Assembly: GCA_002968845.1 (NCBI GenBank)
Contig: PVBG01000010.1
Location: forward strand, 146,681 to 210,680
Origin: Neorhizobium tomejilense
Lineage (GTDB): Bacteria; Pseudomonadota; Alphaproteobacteria; Rhizobiales; Rhizobiaceae
Direction of reading: 5' to 3'
DNA length: 64,000 nucleotides
A program made the position numbers and the translations under genes. Shown here in pieces: positions 47,279-56,480 of the stretch; the stretch's first letter is position 1, and every line of letters begins with the position of its first letter. A model generated the notes under the pieces. It made no database searches. It was not told where the DNA came from and saw only the letters and a list, made by a program, of their open reading frames with translations.

Positions 47279-48375
47279 GCTGTCTCGCCTCCCGGTTCCA
47301 CATGCCGGATGGCTTCGGAGAGGCACAGGATCGCAAGCGCCTGTCCGTAGCCGGTCGGCTGGATGGGAATATCCCGATAGAATTGCAGATCATGGCCCAT
47401 GCGCGTTCCATAGGAAACGTTGAGCACGGTGCCGGTTTCGTCGATATTGGCAAGCACCGCTTCAACGGCCTTGAGGCCGGCGGCGCGCCATTCAGGGGTG
47501 CCGAGGCCGAGACGGTAACCCTTGAGCAGGCCGTAACCGAAACCCGCCGTCGCCGAGATCTCCTCGTAGGAGGACGGGTCGTCGAGCAGAGTGCGCCAGG
47601 CGCCGGAAGCGGCCTGCAGCGGCAGCAATGCGTTGACCTGCGCCGTCAGCACGCCGAGCAGGAAATCTTTTACCGGTTTCGAAACCTCGGCGAGGTCGAA
47701 AAGGTCGAGCATGCCGGCGGTGATCCAGGCATTGCCGCGCGCCCAGCGAGCTTCCGCGAAATTATGGCGGCCCTGGAACGTCCAGCCATGGAACCAGAGG
47801 CCGGTCTTCGTGTCGGCGAGGTAACGGGAATGGACGAGGAACTGTTTTGATGCCTCATCGACCAGTTCGCGGCGACCCCTCGCCTCGCCGTAGGAGGCGA
47901 GGAAGAGGGCGACCATATAAAGCGTATCGTCCCAGAGCTCGTCGTTGTTGACCTTGTCAGAGACGTGGTGCTCGAAGGCGCCTTCCTCGGTGCGGCCCAT
48001 CTCGCTCATGACGCGGTCCGCCCAGGCGTCGAGAACCGGCTTCCAGCGCGGGTCGCGGGTTTCGCGCCAGAGGACGGAAAGGCCGAGCATCGGTGCCGTG
48101 GTGTTGACGTTGAGCGTCGGGAGCCCGGCTTCGATGCGGGCCGAATACCAGTTCTCGATCAGCGCCTTCAAATCGTCGCGGCCGGTGAACAGCCAGAGAC
48201 GGATGAGGCCGTAGAGGCCGACGCCTTGCGGCCATTCCCAGCTTTCAAAAGAGATATAGTCGCCGGCGGTCCCGTCGAGATTGGGTTCGTGGAAACGGCC
48301 ATCGTCGCGAAGCCCGGTCATGCCGGTCACGAGGCGGTCAAGCTTTTCACGGATGTCCCGGGCTGAAAGGCCCAT
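47275..48375 (-). CDS. GH105/GH88-type unsaturated glucuronyl (rhamnogalacturonyl) hydrolase
   Basis: 366 residues, no signal peptide, so cytoplasmic. YteR/YesR-type (alpha/alpha)6 barrel motifs are VNNDELWDDTLYMVALFLAS (catalytic-type Asp), RWARGNAWITAGML, SSYEEISATAGFGYGLLKGY and PTGYGQALAILCLSEA. It removes unsaturated uronic acid from oligosaccharides made by polysaccharide lyases. First gene of the leftward operon; kduI starts within its stop. The promoter region with two palindromes lies upstream, shared with the divergent LacI gene. Confidence 0.9.
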   Translation of the reverse strand: MGLSARDIREKLDRLVTGMTGLRDDGRFHEPNLDGTAGDYISFESWEWPQGVGLYGLIRLWLFTGRDDLKALIENWYSARIEAGLPTLNVNTTAPMLGLSVLWRETRDPRWKPVLDAWADRVMSEMGRTEEGAFEHHVSDKVNNDELWDDTLYMVALFLASYGEARGRRELVDEASKQFLVHSRYLADTKTGLWFHGWTFQGRHNFAEARWARGNAWITAGMLDLFDLAEVSKPVKDFLLGVLTAQVNALLPLQAASGAWRTLLDDPSSYEEISATAGFGYGLLKGYRLGLGTPEWRAAGLKAVEAVLANIDETGTVLNVSYGTRMGHDLQFYRDIPIQPTGYGQALAILCLSEAIRHVEPGGETA

Positions 48376-48404
48376 GTCTCAATTCCTCCCTGTGCTGCAG
48401 CATT

Positions 48405-48485
48405 TGCTGCGCAGCATTGCGATCCGCTTCTCCCAAGCGTGCCTTCATGAAAACATCTGAAAATTGATTGCGCAATCTGAAAATT
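48405..48485. promoter_or_regulatory. Two palindromic candidate LacI-type operators
   Basis: Perfect 12-bp palindromes TGCTGCGCAGCA (48405-48416) and GATTGCGCAATC (48466-48477) share a TGCGCA core with a central CG, as is usual for LacI-family operators. The second is flanked by an 11-bp direct repeat ATCTGAAAATT (48455-48465 and 48475-48485). Their centres are 61 bp apart, close to six helical turns, which would allow looping. They lie between the operon and its divergent regulator. Confidence 0.6.
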
Positions 48486-48520
48486 TTTTGCAGTGTGCGC
48501 ATCGATGATGGGAGGATGTC

Positions 48521-49570
48521 ATGGCGGCGACGATCGTGCCGGGCAAGCGCGGCAAGAAAAGCCGGCGGGTGCGGCTGGAGGATATTGCGGGAAAGGTGGG
48601 CGTGTCGCTGAGCACCGTGTCGCGGGCGCTGGCCGGCGAGAAGGGCGTGCGCGCGGACATCCGCCAGCGGATCATGGAGGCGGCGAAAGACGCCAATTAC
48701 GCAATGCCGACCCCGGTCGCCGGCAAGAAGGTGATCCTGGCAGCTTCGAGCGCGGCGATGATCGACTACGTGCGCAACCAGTTCACGCTCTATGTGCTGG
48801 AAGGGTTGCGGGATCGCGCGCAGGCTCTCGGGCTCGATATCGTCACCCGCGCGGTCGCTGATCAGTCGGAGGAAAAGGTGGTGCTGGAAGAGGCACTGGT
48901 TGATCCGGACGTCGCGGGACTGCTGTTTCTGACCGTCGACGACGAAGGAATGCTCGAGGCCACCCGCGGCTTCGGCAAGCCGGTCGTGCTGATCAACGGT
49001 GACGATCCGATGATGCGACTGTCGAGCGTAACCCCCTGCAATCGGTCGGCGGCGCATCTGGCCACCGACTATCTCATCCGGCTGGGGCACAAACGCATCC
49101 TCTTCCTGATGCGTCCGGGCCGGCGGACGATCGACCGACGCCGCGAAGGCTGGCAGGATGCATTCCAACATCACGGTTTGCCCTGTCCCCCGGATCTCGT
49201 CGTGCCGGTCGAGGACTGGCTGCCGGAGCTTGCCGCCCAGGCGATCAGCGAGCGGTTGCGCAGGAAGGGGCTCGATTTCACCGCCGTGCTGACGGCGGGC
49301 GACAGTCTCGCAGTCGGCGCGATGATGGGGGTGCAGCAGATGGGTTATACCGTGCCGGGCGACGTTTCGGTGATGGGCATGGACGACCTGCCGCAGGCCG
49401 CCTTCCTCAATCCGCCGCTGACCACAGTGCATGTACCGATGCGCGAGCTCGGCGCCGTGGCGCTCGATCTTTTACGGGACGGGATGACCGGATTTGCAAA
49501 TCCGGCACGGCGGGTGGAGCTTGCTTGCCACATTGCCGAGCGGCAGTCGACCGGACCGGCCAGAGGCTAA
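48521..49570 (+). CDS. LacI-family transcriptional repressor
   Basis: 349 residues. N-terminal LacI helix-turn-helix (RLEDIAGKVGVSLSTVSRAL, about 18-37) with hinge helix, then a periplasmic-binding-protein-like effector domain. That domain shows FLTVDDEGMLEATRGFGKPV and SVMGMDDLPQAAFLNPPLTT. It is divergent from the seven-gene uronate operon and probably represses it until a degradation intermediate binds. Two palindromic sites lie between. No terminator was recognised after it. Confidence 0.92.
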   Translation: MAATIVPGKRGKKSRRVRLEDIAGKVGVSLSTVSRALAGEKGVRADIRQRIMEAAKDANYAMPTPVAGKKVILAASSAAMIDYVRNQFTLYVLEGLRDRAQALGLDIVTRAVADQSEEKVVLEEALVDPDVAGLLFLTVDDEGMLEATRGFGKPVVLINGDDPMMRLSSVTPCNRSAAHLATDYLIRLGHKRILFLMRPGRRTIDRRREGWQDAFQHHGLPCPPDLVVPVEDWLPELAAQAISERLRRKGLDFTAVLTAGDSLAVGAMMGVQQMGYTVPGDVSVMGMDDLPQAAFLNPPLTTVHVPMRELGAVALDLLRDGMTGFANPARRVELACHIAERQSTGPARG

Positions 49571-49711
49571 CCCCGGCCAACTCGTTTATTCATGCGCCAT
49601 TCAGAGCCGTGCTGGAACAATGGGAACGTCTCGAACATTGATATCCGGCGAAATCCGTTCGGCAGATTGTCAGTCCGGTTCGCGCATTATTGGTTTCTCA
49701 GGAGGAAGCCC

Positions 49712-50287
49712 GTGAAGAAAATTCTGATGTCCGTTGCGGCACTTTGCGCCCTGTTCGCGGCGCCGTCGATTGCGGATGCGGCCGTGCGCGGGGTTGCCAC
49801 GGCCAATGTCAACATGCGGTCCGGGCCAAGCACCGGCTATCCGGCCGTCGACGTCATTCCGGTCGGTGCGGCGGTAACGATCTACGGCTGCATGAGCAGC
49901 GTCAACTGGTGCGACGTCGCCTTCGTCGGCGGACGCGGCTGGGTGTCGGGCAACTACGTGCAGGCGACCTATCGTTCCAACCGCGTCTATGTCGCCCCCG
50001 ACTATTACGAGGGCCTCGGCATTCCGATGGTCACGTTCGACGTCGGCAACTATTGGGGCCGCTACTATCGCGACCGCGACTTCTACCGCGATCGCGATCG
50101 CTGGGACCGCTACGACTGGAGACGGGAATCCCGTCTTCCGCCGCCTCCGCCCCCGCCGCCGCGCTGGGATCGTGACGGAGCCCCGCGCTGGGACCGGGAT
50201 CGCAGCTGGAGGCCGGGCGATCGGCAGCCGCCGCTTCCGCCAGTCTGGCAGGGAGATCGCGACCGTTTCTATAGGGATCGGGGTTGA
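49712..50287 (+). CDS. Secreted SH3-domain protein with Arg/Asp- and Pro-rich tail
   Basis: 191 residues from GTG 49712, 6 nt after AGGAGG. Signal peptide KKILMSVAALCALFAAPSIA with cleavage near ADAA. A bacterial SH3 domain at about 28-85 contains ANVNMRSGPSTGYPAVDVIP and WCDVAFVGGRGWVSGNYVQA. The rest is low-complexity, rich in Tyr, Arg, Asp and Pro (YYRDRDFYRDRDRWDRYDW; a run of Pro). Likely binds peptidoglycan or other envelope material. Similar proteins are common in rhizobia; the role is unknown. Confidence 0.85.
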   Translation: MKKILMSVAALCALFAAPSIADAAVRGVATANVNMRSGPSTGYPAVDVIPVGAAVTIYGCMSSVNWCDVAFVGGRGWVSGNYVQATYRSNRVYVAPDYYEGLGIPMVTFDVGNYWGRYYRDRDFYRDRDRWDRYDWRRESRLPPPPPPPPRWDRDGAPRWDRDRSWRPGDRQPPLPPVWQGDRDRFYRDRG

Positions 50288-50365
50288 CTGCAGCCGGCCC
50301 CTCCGCGGTTCGGTGGTGACGATGAGCAGCAACCCGAACCGCTGATCCCGCCCAAGAACTTAAGG

Positions 50366-50390
50366 AGGCCGCCTGCGGGTGGCCTTTTTT
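50366..50390 (+). terminator. Rho-independent terminator after SH3 gene
   Basis: AGGCCGCC (50366-50373) pairs with GGTGGCCT (50378-50385) with one G-U, around a short TGCG loop, followed by a run of six T. It closes the SH3 transcription unit before lysC. The remaining 50391-50584 leader has no recognised riboswitch or leader peptide. Confidence 0.8.
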
Positions 50391-50584
50391 GCGCCCGGCA
50401 TTAAGCCAAGCTCACACCGAAGCGTACCGTTCGGCCATGTTCTGACCATTGCGCCTTTTCAGCCTTTTCGATAAGAGACGCCGCAACTCGATGATCCTGT
50501 CACAAACGACGGGATTTCGGAACGGTTTGAAAGCAGGCGCCCAAGGCTCCCGAGCCTCTTGGCGAAACAGTGGTTTTTGTCGGT

Positions 50585-51859
50585 ATGGCTCGCATCGTCA
50601 TGAAGTTCGGCGGCACTTCGGTCGCCAATCTCGAACGCATTCACAACGTCGCGCGCCATGTGAAACGTGAGGTCGAGGCCGGGCACGAGGTCGCGGTCGT
50701 CGTCTCCGCCATGTCCGGCAAGACCAACGAGCTTGTCGGCTGGGTCCAGGACATGCCGAAGGTCTCTGGCGCCAACTCGCCTTTTTACGATGCACGCGAA
50801 TATGACGCTGTCGTCGCATCCGGCGAGCAGGTGACGTCCGGCATCCTCGCCATCGCCCTGCAGTCGATGGGCATCAATGCCCGGTCCTGGCAGGGCTGGC
50901 AGATCCCGATCCGCACCGACAGCGCCCATGGGGCAGCGCGGATCATGGAGATCGACGGTTCCGAGATCGTCAAGCGGATGGGCGAGGGCCAGGTGGCCGT
51001 CGTTGCCGGCTTCCAGGGGCTCGGCCCGGACAACCGGATCGCGACGCTCGGCCGCGGCGGTTCCGACACGTCGGCGGTGGCGATCGCGGCCGCGGTCAAG
51101 GCCGATCGCTGCGACATCTATACGGACGTCGATGGCGTCTATACGACCGACCCGCGTATCGTGCCCCAGGCGCGGCGCATGAAGAAGGTTTCCTTCGAGG
51201 AAATGCTCGAAATGGCGTCGCTCGGCTCGAAGGTTCTGCAGGTGCGCTCGGTCGAGCTCGCCATGGTCCACAAGGTCCGCACTTTCGTGCGTTCCAGTTT
51301 CGAGGATCCCGATGCGCCGGGCATGGGTGACCTTTTGAACCCGCCCGGTACTTTGATTTGCGACGAGGAAGAAATCGTGGAACAGGAAGTCGTCACCGGC
51401 ATCGCCTATGCCAAGGATGAAGCGCAGATTTCGCTCCGGCGCCTTGCCGACCGGCCGGGCGTGTCGGCTGCGATTTTCGGCCCGCTCGCCGAAGCGCATA
51501 TCAATGTCGACATGATCGTGCAGAACACGTCGGAAGACGGTTCGCGCACCGACATGACCTTCACCGTACCTTCGGGCGACGTGCAGAAGGCTATGAAGGT
51601 GCTCGACGACAACAAGGAAAAAATCGGCTTCGACGTCGTCCAGACCGAATCAGGCCTGGCGAAAGTCTCGGTCATCGGCATCGGCATGCGCAGCCATGCC
51701 GGTGTTGCCGCGCACGCTTTCAAGGCACTTGCCGAAAAATCCATCAACATCAAGGCGATCACCACCTCGGAAATCAAGATTTCGATCCTGATCGACGGTG
51801 CCTATTCCGAACTCGCTGTTCGGACTTTGCATTCCGCGTACGGTCTCGATAAGAGTTGA
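50585..51859 (+). CDS. lysC: Aspartate kinase LysC
   Basis: 424 residues from ATG 50585 (MARIVMKFGGTSV; the KFGGTS signature at 7-12). Phosphorylates aspartate for lysine, threonine and methionine synthesis. Kinase-domain motifs are GRGGSDTSAVAIAAAVKADR and DVDGVYTTDPRIVPQA. Two C-terminal ACT domains (LADRPGVSAAIFGPLAEA; SVIGIGMRSHAGVAAHAFKA) serve feedback inhibition. Full length. ptsP follows after 80 nt, the usual rhizobial order. Confidence 0.97.
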   Translation: MARIVMKFGGTSVANLERIHNVARHVKREVEAGHEVAVVVSAMSGKTNELVGWVQDMPKVSGANSPFYDAREYDAVVASGEQVTSGILAIALQSMGINARSWQGWQIPIRTDSAHGAARIMEIDGSEIVKRMGEGQVAVVAGFQGLGPDNRIATLGRGGSDTSAVAIAAAVKADRCDIYTDVDGVYTTDPRIVPQARRMKKVSFEEMLEMASLGSKVLQVRSVELAMVHKVRTFVRSSFEDPDAPGMGDLLNPPGTLICDEEEIVEQEVVTGIAYAKDEAQISLRRLADRPGVSAAIFGPLAEAHINVDMIVQNTSEDGSRTDMTFTVPSGDVQKAMKVLDDNKEKIGFDVVQTESGLAKVSVIGIGMRSHAGVAAHAFKALAEKSINIKAITTSEIKISILIDGAYSELAVRTLHSAYGLDKS

Positions 51860-51939
51860 GAATGAACCGTTTGGACGCGCCGGCAGTTGTGGGCGCCGTC
51901 TTGCGGCTGGGGTGACCTCGTTTCGGGAGAGCATAGGCG

Positions 51940-54207
51940 ATGAGAGACCTGTCGGCAGGTCCGCGCGTTCTGTTGAAGCGGCTGCGCGAGTTGATGGCGG
52001 AGCCGCTCGAGCCACAGGAGCGCCTTGACCGGATCGTCCGCCAGATCGCCAGCAATATGGTGGCCGAGGTCTGCTCGGTCTATGTGCTCCGCTCCGACGG
52101 CGTTCTCGAACTCTACGCGACCGAAGGCCTCAAAAAGGAAGCCGTCCACACTTCTCAGCTGAAGATGGGCCAGGGCCTCGTCGGCACGATCGCGGCCTCC
52201 GCGCAGCCACTCAACCTTTCCGATGCGCAGGCGCATCCGGCCTTCCGCTATCTCCCCGAAACGGGTGAGGAAATCTACCATTCCTTCCTCGGCGTGCCGA
52301 TCCTGCGGGCGGGCCGCACGCTTGGCGTTCTCGTCGTCCAGAACAAGGCAAGCCGCAACTATCGCGAGGACGAGGTCGAGGCGCTCGAAACCACGGCGAT
52401 GGTGATCGCCGAGATGATCGCCACCGGCGAGCTCAAGAAGATCACCCGGCCGGGCCTCGAGCTGGACCTGACGCGTGCCATCACCATCGACGCCGACGCC
52501 TATAACGAAGGCATCGGCCTGGGCCATGTGGTGCTGCACGAACCGCGCATCGTCGTCACCAATCTCCTCAACGAAGATGCGGAGAAGGAAGTGACCCGGC
52601 TGGCGGAATCGCTGGGGTCCCTGCGCATCTCGATCGACGACATGCTGTCGCGCCGCGAAGTATCCCAGGAAGGCGAGCATCGCGAGGTGCTCGAAACCTA
52701 CCGGATGTTCGCCCACGATCAGGGCTGGGTCCGCCGCATGGAAGAGGCGATCCACAACGGCCTGACGGCGGAAGCCGCGGTCGAGAAGGTCCAGAGCGAT
52801 ACCAAGGCGCGGATGATGCGCCTGACCGACCCTTATCTGCGCGAGCGGATGCATGATTTCGACGACCTGGCCAACCGGCTTCTGCGCCAGCTGACGGGCT
52901 TTTCCGGCCGCGCCTTCGACGAAGGTTTTCCGACGGACGCCATCATTCTCGCCCGCGCCATGGGTGCGGCCGAACTGCTCGACTATCCGCGCGCCAGCCT
53001 GCGCGGCCTGGTGCTCGAAGACGGAGCCGTGACGAGCCACGTGGTGATCGTTGCGCGGGCCATGGGCATTCCGGTCGTCGGCCAGGCGGCGGGTGTCGTG
53101 GCGCTTGCCGAAAACGGCGATCCGATCATCATCGACGGCGACGATGGCCAGATTCATCTGCGGCCGGTTCTCGACCTGCAGAAGGCCTACGAGGAAAAGG
53201 TACGCCTGCGGGCCCGCCGGCAGGAGCAGTTCAAGGCGCTGCGGGACGTCGAGCCGGTCACCAAGGACGGCAAGCGTATCAGCCTGCAGATGAATGCCGG
53301 GTTGCTGGTGGATCTGCCGCAGCTTGCCGAGTCCGGCGCCGACGGCATCGGCCTCTTCCGCACCGAGCTGCAGTTCATGATCGCCTCCACCATGCCGAAG
53401 CTCGAGGAGCAGGAGAGCTTCTACCGCAACGTCATCAAGCAAGCGGCCGGCCGGCCGGTGACGTTCCGCACGCTCGATATCGGCGGCGACAAGGTCGTCT
53501 CCTATTTCCGGGCCCAGGAAGAGGAAAATCCGGCGCTCGGCTGGCGGGCGATCCGTCTGTCGCTCGATCGTCCGGGCTTGCTGCGCACCCAGCTTCGGGC
53601 GCTGCTCCGGGCTTCCGCCGGCGCCGAGCTCAAGATGATGCTGCCGATGGTAACCGAGGTTTCGGAAATCCACGCGGTACGCGAGTTGATGCAGAAGGAA
53701 GTGCAGCATCTTTCGAAATTCGGCCACAGCCTGCCGCGCAAGCTGCAGTTCGGGGCGATGCTCGAAGTGCCGGCGCTGATGTGGCAGCTCGACGAACTGA
53801 TGGCGGAAGTGGATTTCGTCTCGGTCGGCTCTAACGACCTGTTCCAGTTCACCATGGCGGCGGACCGCGGCAATGCCCGGGTTTCCGATCGTTTCGACAA
53901 TCTCGGCAAGCCGTTCCTGCGCATTCTGCGCGACATCGCGCGGGCCGGCGAACGCAACAAAACGGTGGTGACGCTGTGCGGCGAGATGGCGGGCAAGCCG
54001 CTCTCCGCCATGGCGCTTCTGGGGGTCGGTTTCCGCTCGGTTTCGATGTCCCCGACTTCGATCGGACCGGTCAAGGCGATGCTGCTCGGGCTTGACATCG
54101 ACAAGCTGTCCGCCGAATTGAACGTGGCGCTCGACGATATAAGGTCGACGGAGCCGATCCGCGCGCTGCTTGTGCGGTTCGCCGAGGCCAACAATATTCC
54201 CGTCTAG
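51940..54207 (+). CDS. ptsP: PTS-Ntr enzyme I (EI-Ntr), GAF plus PEP-utiliser
   Basis: 755 residues. N-terminal GAF domain (about 20-165; LKMGQGLVGTIAASAQPLNL) can sense nitrogen state through glutamine or 2-oxoglutarate. The PTS enzyme I part has phosphohistidine His367 in GAVTSHVVIVARAMG and the PEP-binding site RTLDIGGDKVVSYF. C-terminal SVGSNDLFQFTMAADRGN and CGEMAG complete it. It phosphorylates NPr and starts the nitrogen-related PTS cascade that adjusts potassium, nitrogen and polymer metabolism. Downstream of lysC; prfA follows in 29 nt. Confidence 0.96.
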   Translation: MRDLSAGPRVLLKRLRELMAEPLEPQERLDRIVRQIASNMVAEVCSVYVLRSDGVLELYATEGLKKEAVHTSQLKMGQGLVGTIAASAQPLNLSDAQAHPAFRYLPETGEEIYHSFLGVPILRAGRTLGVLVVQNKASRNYREDEVEALETTAMVIAEMIATGELKKITRPGLELDLTRAITIDADAYNEGIGLGHVVLHEPRIVVTNLLNEDAEKEVTRLAESLGSLRISIDDMLSRREVSQEGEHREVLETYRMFAHDQGWVRRMEEAIHNGLTAEAAVEKVQSDTKARMMRLTDPYLRERMHDFDDLANRLLRQLTGFSGRAFDEGFPTDAIILARAMGAAELLDYPRASLRGLVLEDGAVTSHVVIVARAMGIPVVGQAAGVVALAENGDPIIIDGDDGQIHLRPVLDLQKAYEEKVRLRARRQEQFKALRDVEPVTKDGKRISLQMNAGLLVDLPQLAESGADGIGLFRTELQFMIASTMPKLEEQESFYRNVIKQAAGRPVTFRTLDIGGDKVVSYFRAQEEENPALGWRAIRLSLDRPGLLRTQLRALLRASAGAELKMMLPMVTEVSEIHAVRELMQKEVQHLSKFGHSLPRKLQFGAMLEVPALMWQLDELMAEVDFVSVGSNDLFQFTMAADRGNARVSDRFDNLGKPFLRILRDIARAGERNKTVVTLCGEMAGKPLSAMALLGVGFRSVSMSPTSIGPVKAMLLGLDIDKLSAELNVALDDIRSTEPIRALLVRFAEANNIPV

Positions 54208-54236
54208 CGGATAAAAAGAATAAACGGAGTTAGTGG

Positions 54237-55319
54237 GTGGCGAAGCTTCCTATCGAAAAGATGCGCGAGCTGGAACGCCGGTTCGGCGAGATCGAGGCGC
54301 GCATGTCGGAAGGCCCGGCTGCCGACGTCTATGTGAAGCTGGCGTCCGAATATTCCGAACTGCAGCCGGTGGTGCGCAAGATCCGCGAATACGAGAAGTC
54401 GATCGCGGAAGTGGCCGACCTGCGGGCGATGCTGACCGACAAGGGCACCGACCGCGAGATGCACGAGCTTGCGGAAATGGAGCTGCCGGAAGCCGAGGAA
54501 CGGCTCGAGGCGCTGGAAAAGGACATGCAGGTCCTGCTTCTGCCGAAGGACGCGGCCGACGAGAGGAGCGCGATCCTCGAAATCCGCGCCGGAACGGGCG
54601 GCAACGAGGCGGCTCTTTTTGCCGGCGACCTGTTCCGCATGTACGAGCGTTATGCCGCCACCAAGGGCTGGAAGGTCGAGGTGTTGTCAGCAAGCGAAGG
54701 CGAGGCGGGCGGCTACAAGGAAATCATCGCGACCGTGACCGGCCGCGGCGTCTTTTCCAAGCTGAAGTTCGAATCCGGCGTGCACCGCGTGCAGCGTGTG
54801 CCCGATACCGAAGCAAGCGGCCGCATCCACACCTCGGCTGCGACCGTGGCGGTGATGCCGGAAGCCGAAGAGATCGACATCGAAATCCGGCCGGAAGACA
54901 TCCGCATCGACACGATGCGTTCGTCGGGCGCCGGCGGCCAGCATGTCAATACGACCGACTCCGCGGTCCGCATCACCCACATGCCGAGCGGCATCGTGGT
55001 GACCAGTTCGGAAAAGTCTCAGCACCAGAACCGCGCCAAGGCGATGCAGGTGCTGCGCACCCGCCTCTATGACATGGAGCGCCAGAAGGCGGACAGCGAA
55101 CGTTCCGCCGACCGCAGGAGCCAGGTCGGCTCCGGCGACCGGTCCGAGCGCATCCGCACCTATAATTTCCCGCAGGGGCGGGTGACCGACCACCGCATCA
55201 ACCTGACGCTCTACAAGCTCGACCGGATGATGGAAGGCGATATCGACGAAGTGGTCGACGCGCTGATTTCCGACTACCAGGCCGGCCAGCTGGCGCAGCT
55301 CGGCGAGCAACACGGATGA
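54237..55319 (+). CDS. prfA: Peptide chain release factor 1
   Basis: 360 residues with GTG start. It recognises UAA and UAG stops. The catalytic GGQ loop is at 233-235 ([16 protein letters not shown]) and the PxT codon-reading motif is at 189-191 ([10 protein letters not shown]). RF1-specific length and order. It overlaps prmC by 4 nt, and PrmC methylates the Gln of this GGQ motif. Confidence 0.97.
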   Translation: MAKLPIEKMRELERRFGEIEARMSEGPAADVYVKLASEYSELQPVVRKIREYEKSIAEVADLRAMLTDKGTDREMHELAEMELPEAEERLEALEKDMQVLLLPKDAADERSAILEIRAGTGGNEAALFAGDLFRMYERYAATKGWKVEVLSASEGEAGGYKEIIATVTGRGVFSKLKFESGVHRVQRVPDTEASGRIHTSAATVAVMPEAEEIDIEIRPEDIRIDTMRSSGAGGQHVNTTDSAVRITHMPSGIVVTSSEKSQHQNRAKAMQVLRTRLYDMERQKADSERSADRRSQVGSGDRSERIRTYNFPQGRVTDHRINLTLYKLDRMMEGDIDEVVDALISDYQAGQLAQLGEQHG

Positions 55320-56179
55320 CGACGCTCGGAGCAGCCGTCACGGATGCCAGATCGCGGTTCTCCGCGGCGGGCCTGCCGGATGCGGCGATCGAAGCGCGGC
55401 TGCTGATCGGCGGGTTGCTTGGGCTTTCCAGCACCGAGGTCTTCACCGGCGGCGAGCGGCTGCTGACGGAGGAGGAAATCTCCCGGATCTCGAAAGCGGT
55501 CGAGCGCCGCTTGAAACGGGAGCCCGTGCACCGCATATTAGGATTACGTGAATTCCACGGCATGGAGCTCCTGATTTCGAAGGAAACGCTGGAGCCACGC
55601 CCGGACACCGAAATCCTGGTGGATTCGATGCTTGCCTATGTGAGGCAGATTGTCGCAGACAAGGGTTCGGCACGTATTCTCGATCTTGGTACCGGAACCG
55701 GAGCGGTCGTTTTGGCACTGCTGAAGGAAAGCCCAAAGGCCCAGGGGATCGGCAGCGATATTTCGCAGGATGCCCTGCAGACCGCGGCGCGGAACGCGGA
55801 GCGGCTGGGAATGGCCGAGAGATTTCAGGCGGTCCGCAGCCATTGGTTCGACGCAATTTCCGGCCGGTTCGACATAATCGTGTCAAATCCGCCCTATATA
55901 CGAAGCGATGTTATCCCCGCATTGGACCCGGAAGTCCGGGATTTCGATCCGCTGGCAGCGCTAGATGGAGGTCCGGATGGGCTTGAAGCCTATCGCGCGA
56001 TTGCAGCGAGTGCAGGAGATTTCCTCGAAAAGGACGGCGTTATCGGCGTCGAGATCGGGTTCGATCAGAAGGAAACCGTGACCGCGATTTTCCGCGTCGC
56101 CGGCTTTACGCCGATGGAGGCGGTCCGCGATTATGGCGATAATGATCGGGTTCTCGTATTTACCGTGAATCACCCTTGA
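55316..56179 (+). CDS. prmC: Release factor glutamine methyltransferase PrmC
   Basis: 287 residues. Methylates the GGQ glutamine of RF1 and RF2 with SAM. SAM-binding [20 protein letters not shown] lies near residue 120-139 and the substrate motif [11 protein letters not shown] near 190. Also [20 protein letters not shown] and [13 protein letters not shown], typical of PrmC. Coupled to prfA by an ATGA overlap. Confidence 0.95.
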   Translation: MTTLGAAVTDARSRFSAAGLPDAAIEARLLIGGLLGLSSTEVFTGGERLLTEEEISRISKAVERRLKREPVHRILGLREFHGMELLISKETLEPRPDTEILVDSMLAYVRQIVADKGSARILDLGTGTGAVVLALLKESPKAQGIGSDISQDALQTAARNAERLGMAERFQAVRSHWFDAISGRFDIIVSNPPYIRSDVIPALDPEVRDFDPLAALDGGPDGLEAYRAIAASAGDFLEKDGVIGVEIGFDQKETVTAIFRVAGFTPMEAVRDYGDNDRVLVFTVNHP

Positions 56180-56480
56180 TTTTGCAGGCAAAAGAAAAGG
56201 CTTGGATTTCCGGAGGAAGCGGGATAGCTTGCAAATACGCACTGGGACGGCTGGGAATGAACAGCGATTCGTTCGGGTTACAGGGCAACCCTTTGATCCT
56301 TCTCTTTTCGAAGAGTTGCGAAGGTTGAACAATTCCCGGTGCGTGAATCAGTTAATTTGACTTTCACAAGCGGCAGGACGCTTTGATCGGCCTGTGCGCG
56401 GCACGCGAAGTCTTGTTCGGCTCTGTCCGGCAGACCGCGTGGCCCCTTATCAGCGAAGACAGAGAATTGGTGAACGATAG
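56180..56480 (+). other. Intergenic region before the DUF4167 gene
   Basis: Three hundred bases without a gene. A few promoter-like hexamers can be picked out but none is convincing. No repeat, tRNA or strong hairpin is seen. It should contain the promoter and 5'-UTR of the DUF4167 gene. Confidence 0.5.

Noticed and set aside
50391..50584. Possible lysine riboswitch or leader peptide before lysC
   Set aside because: No conserved lysine-riboswitch core, no Lys/Thr/Met-rich short frame and no terminator-antiterminator pair could be found.
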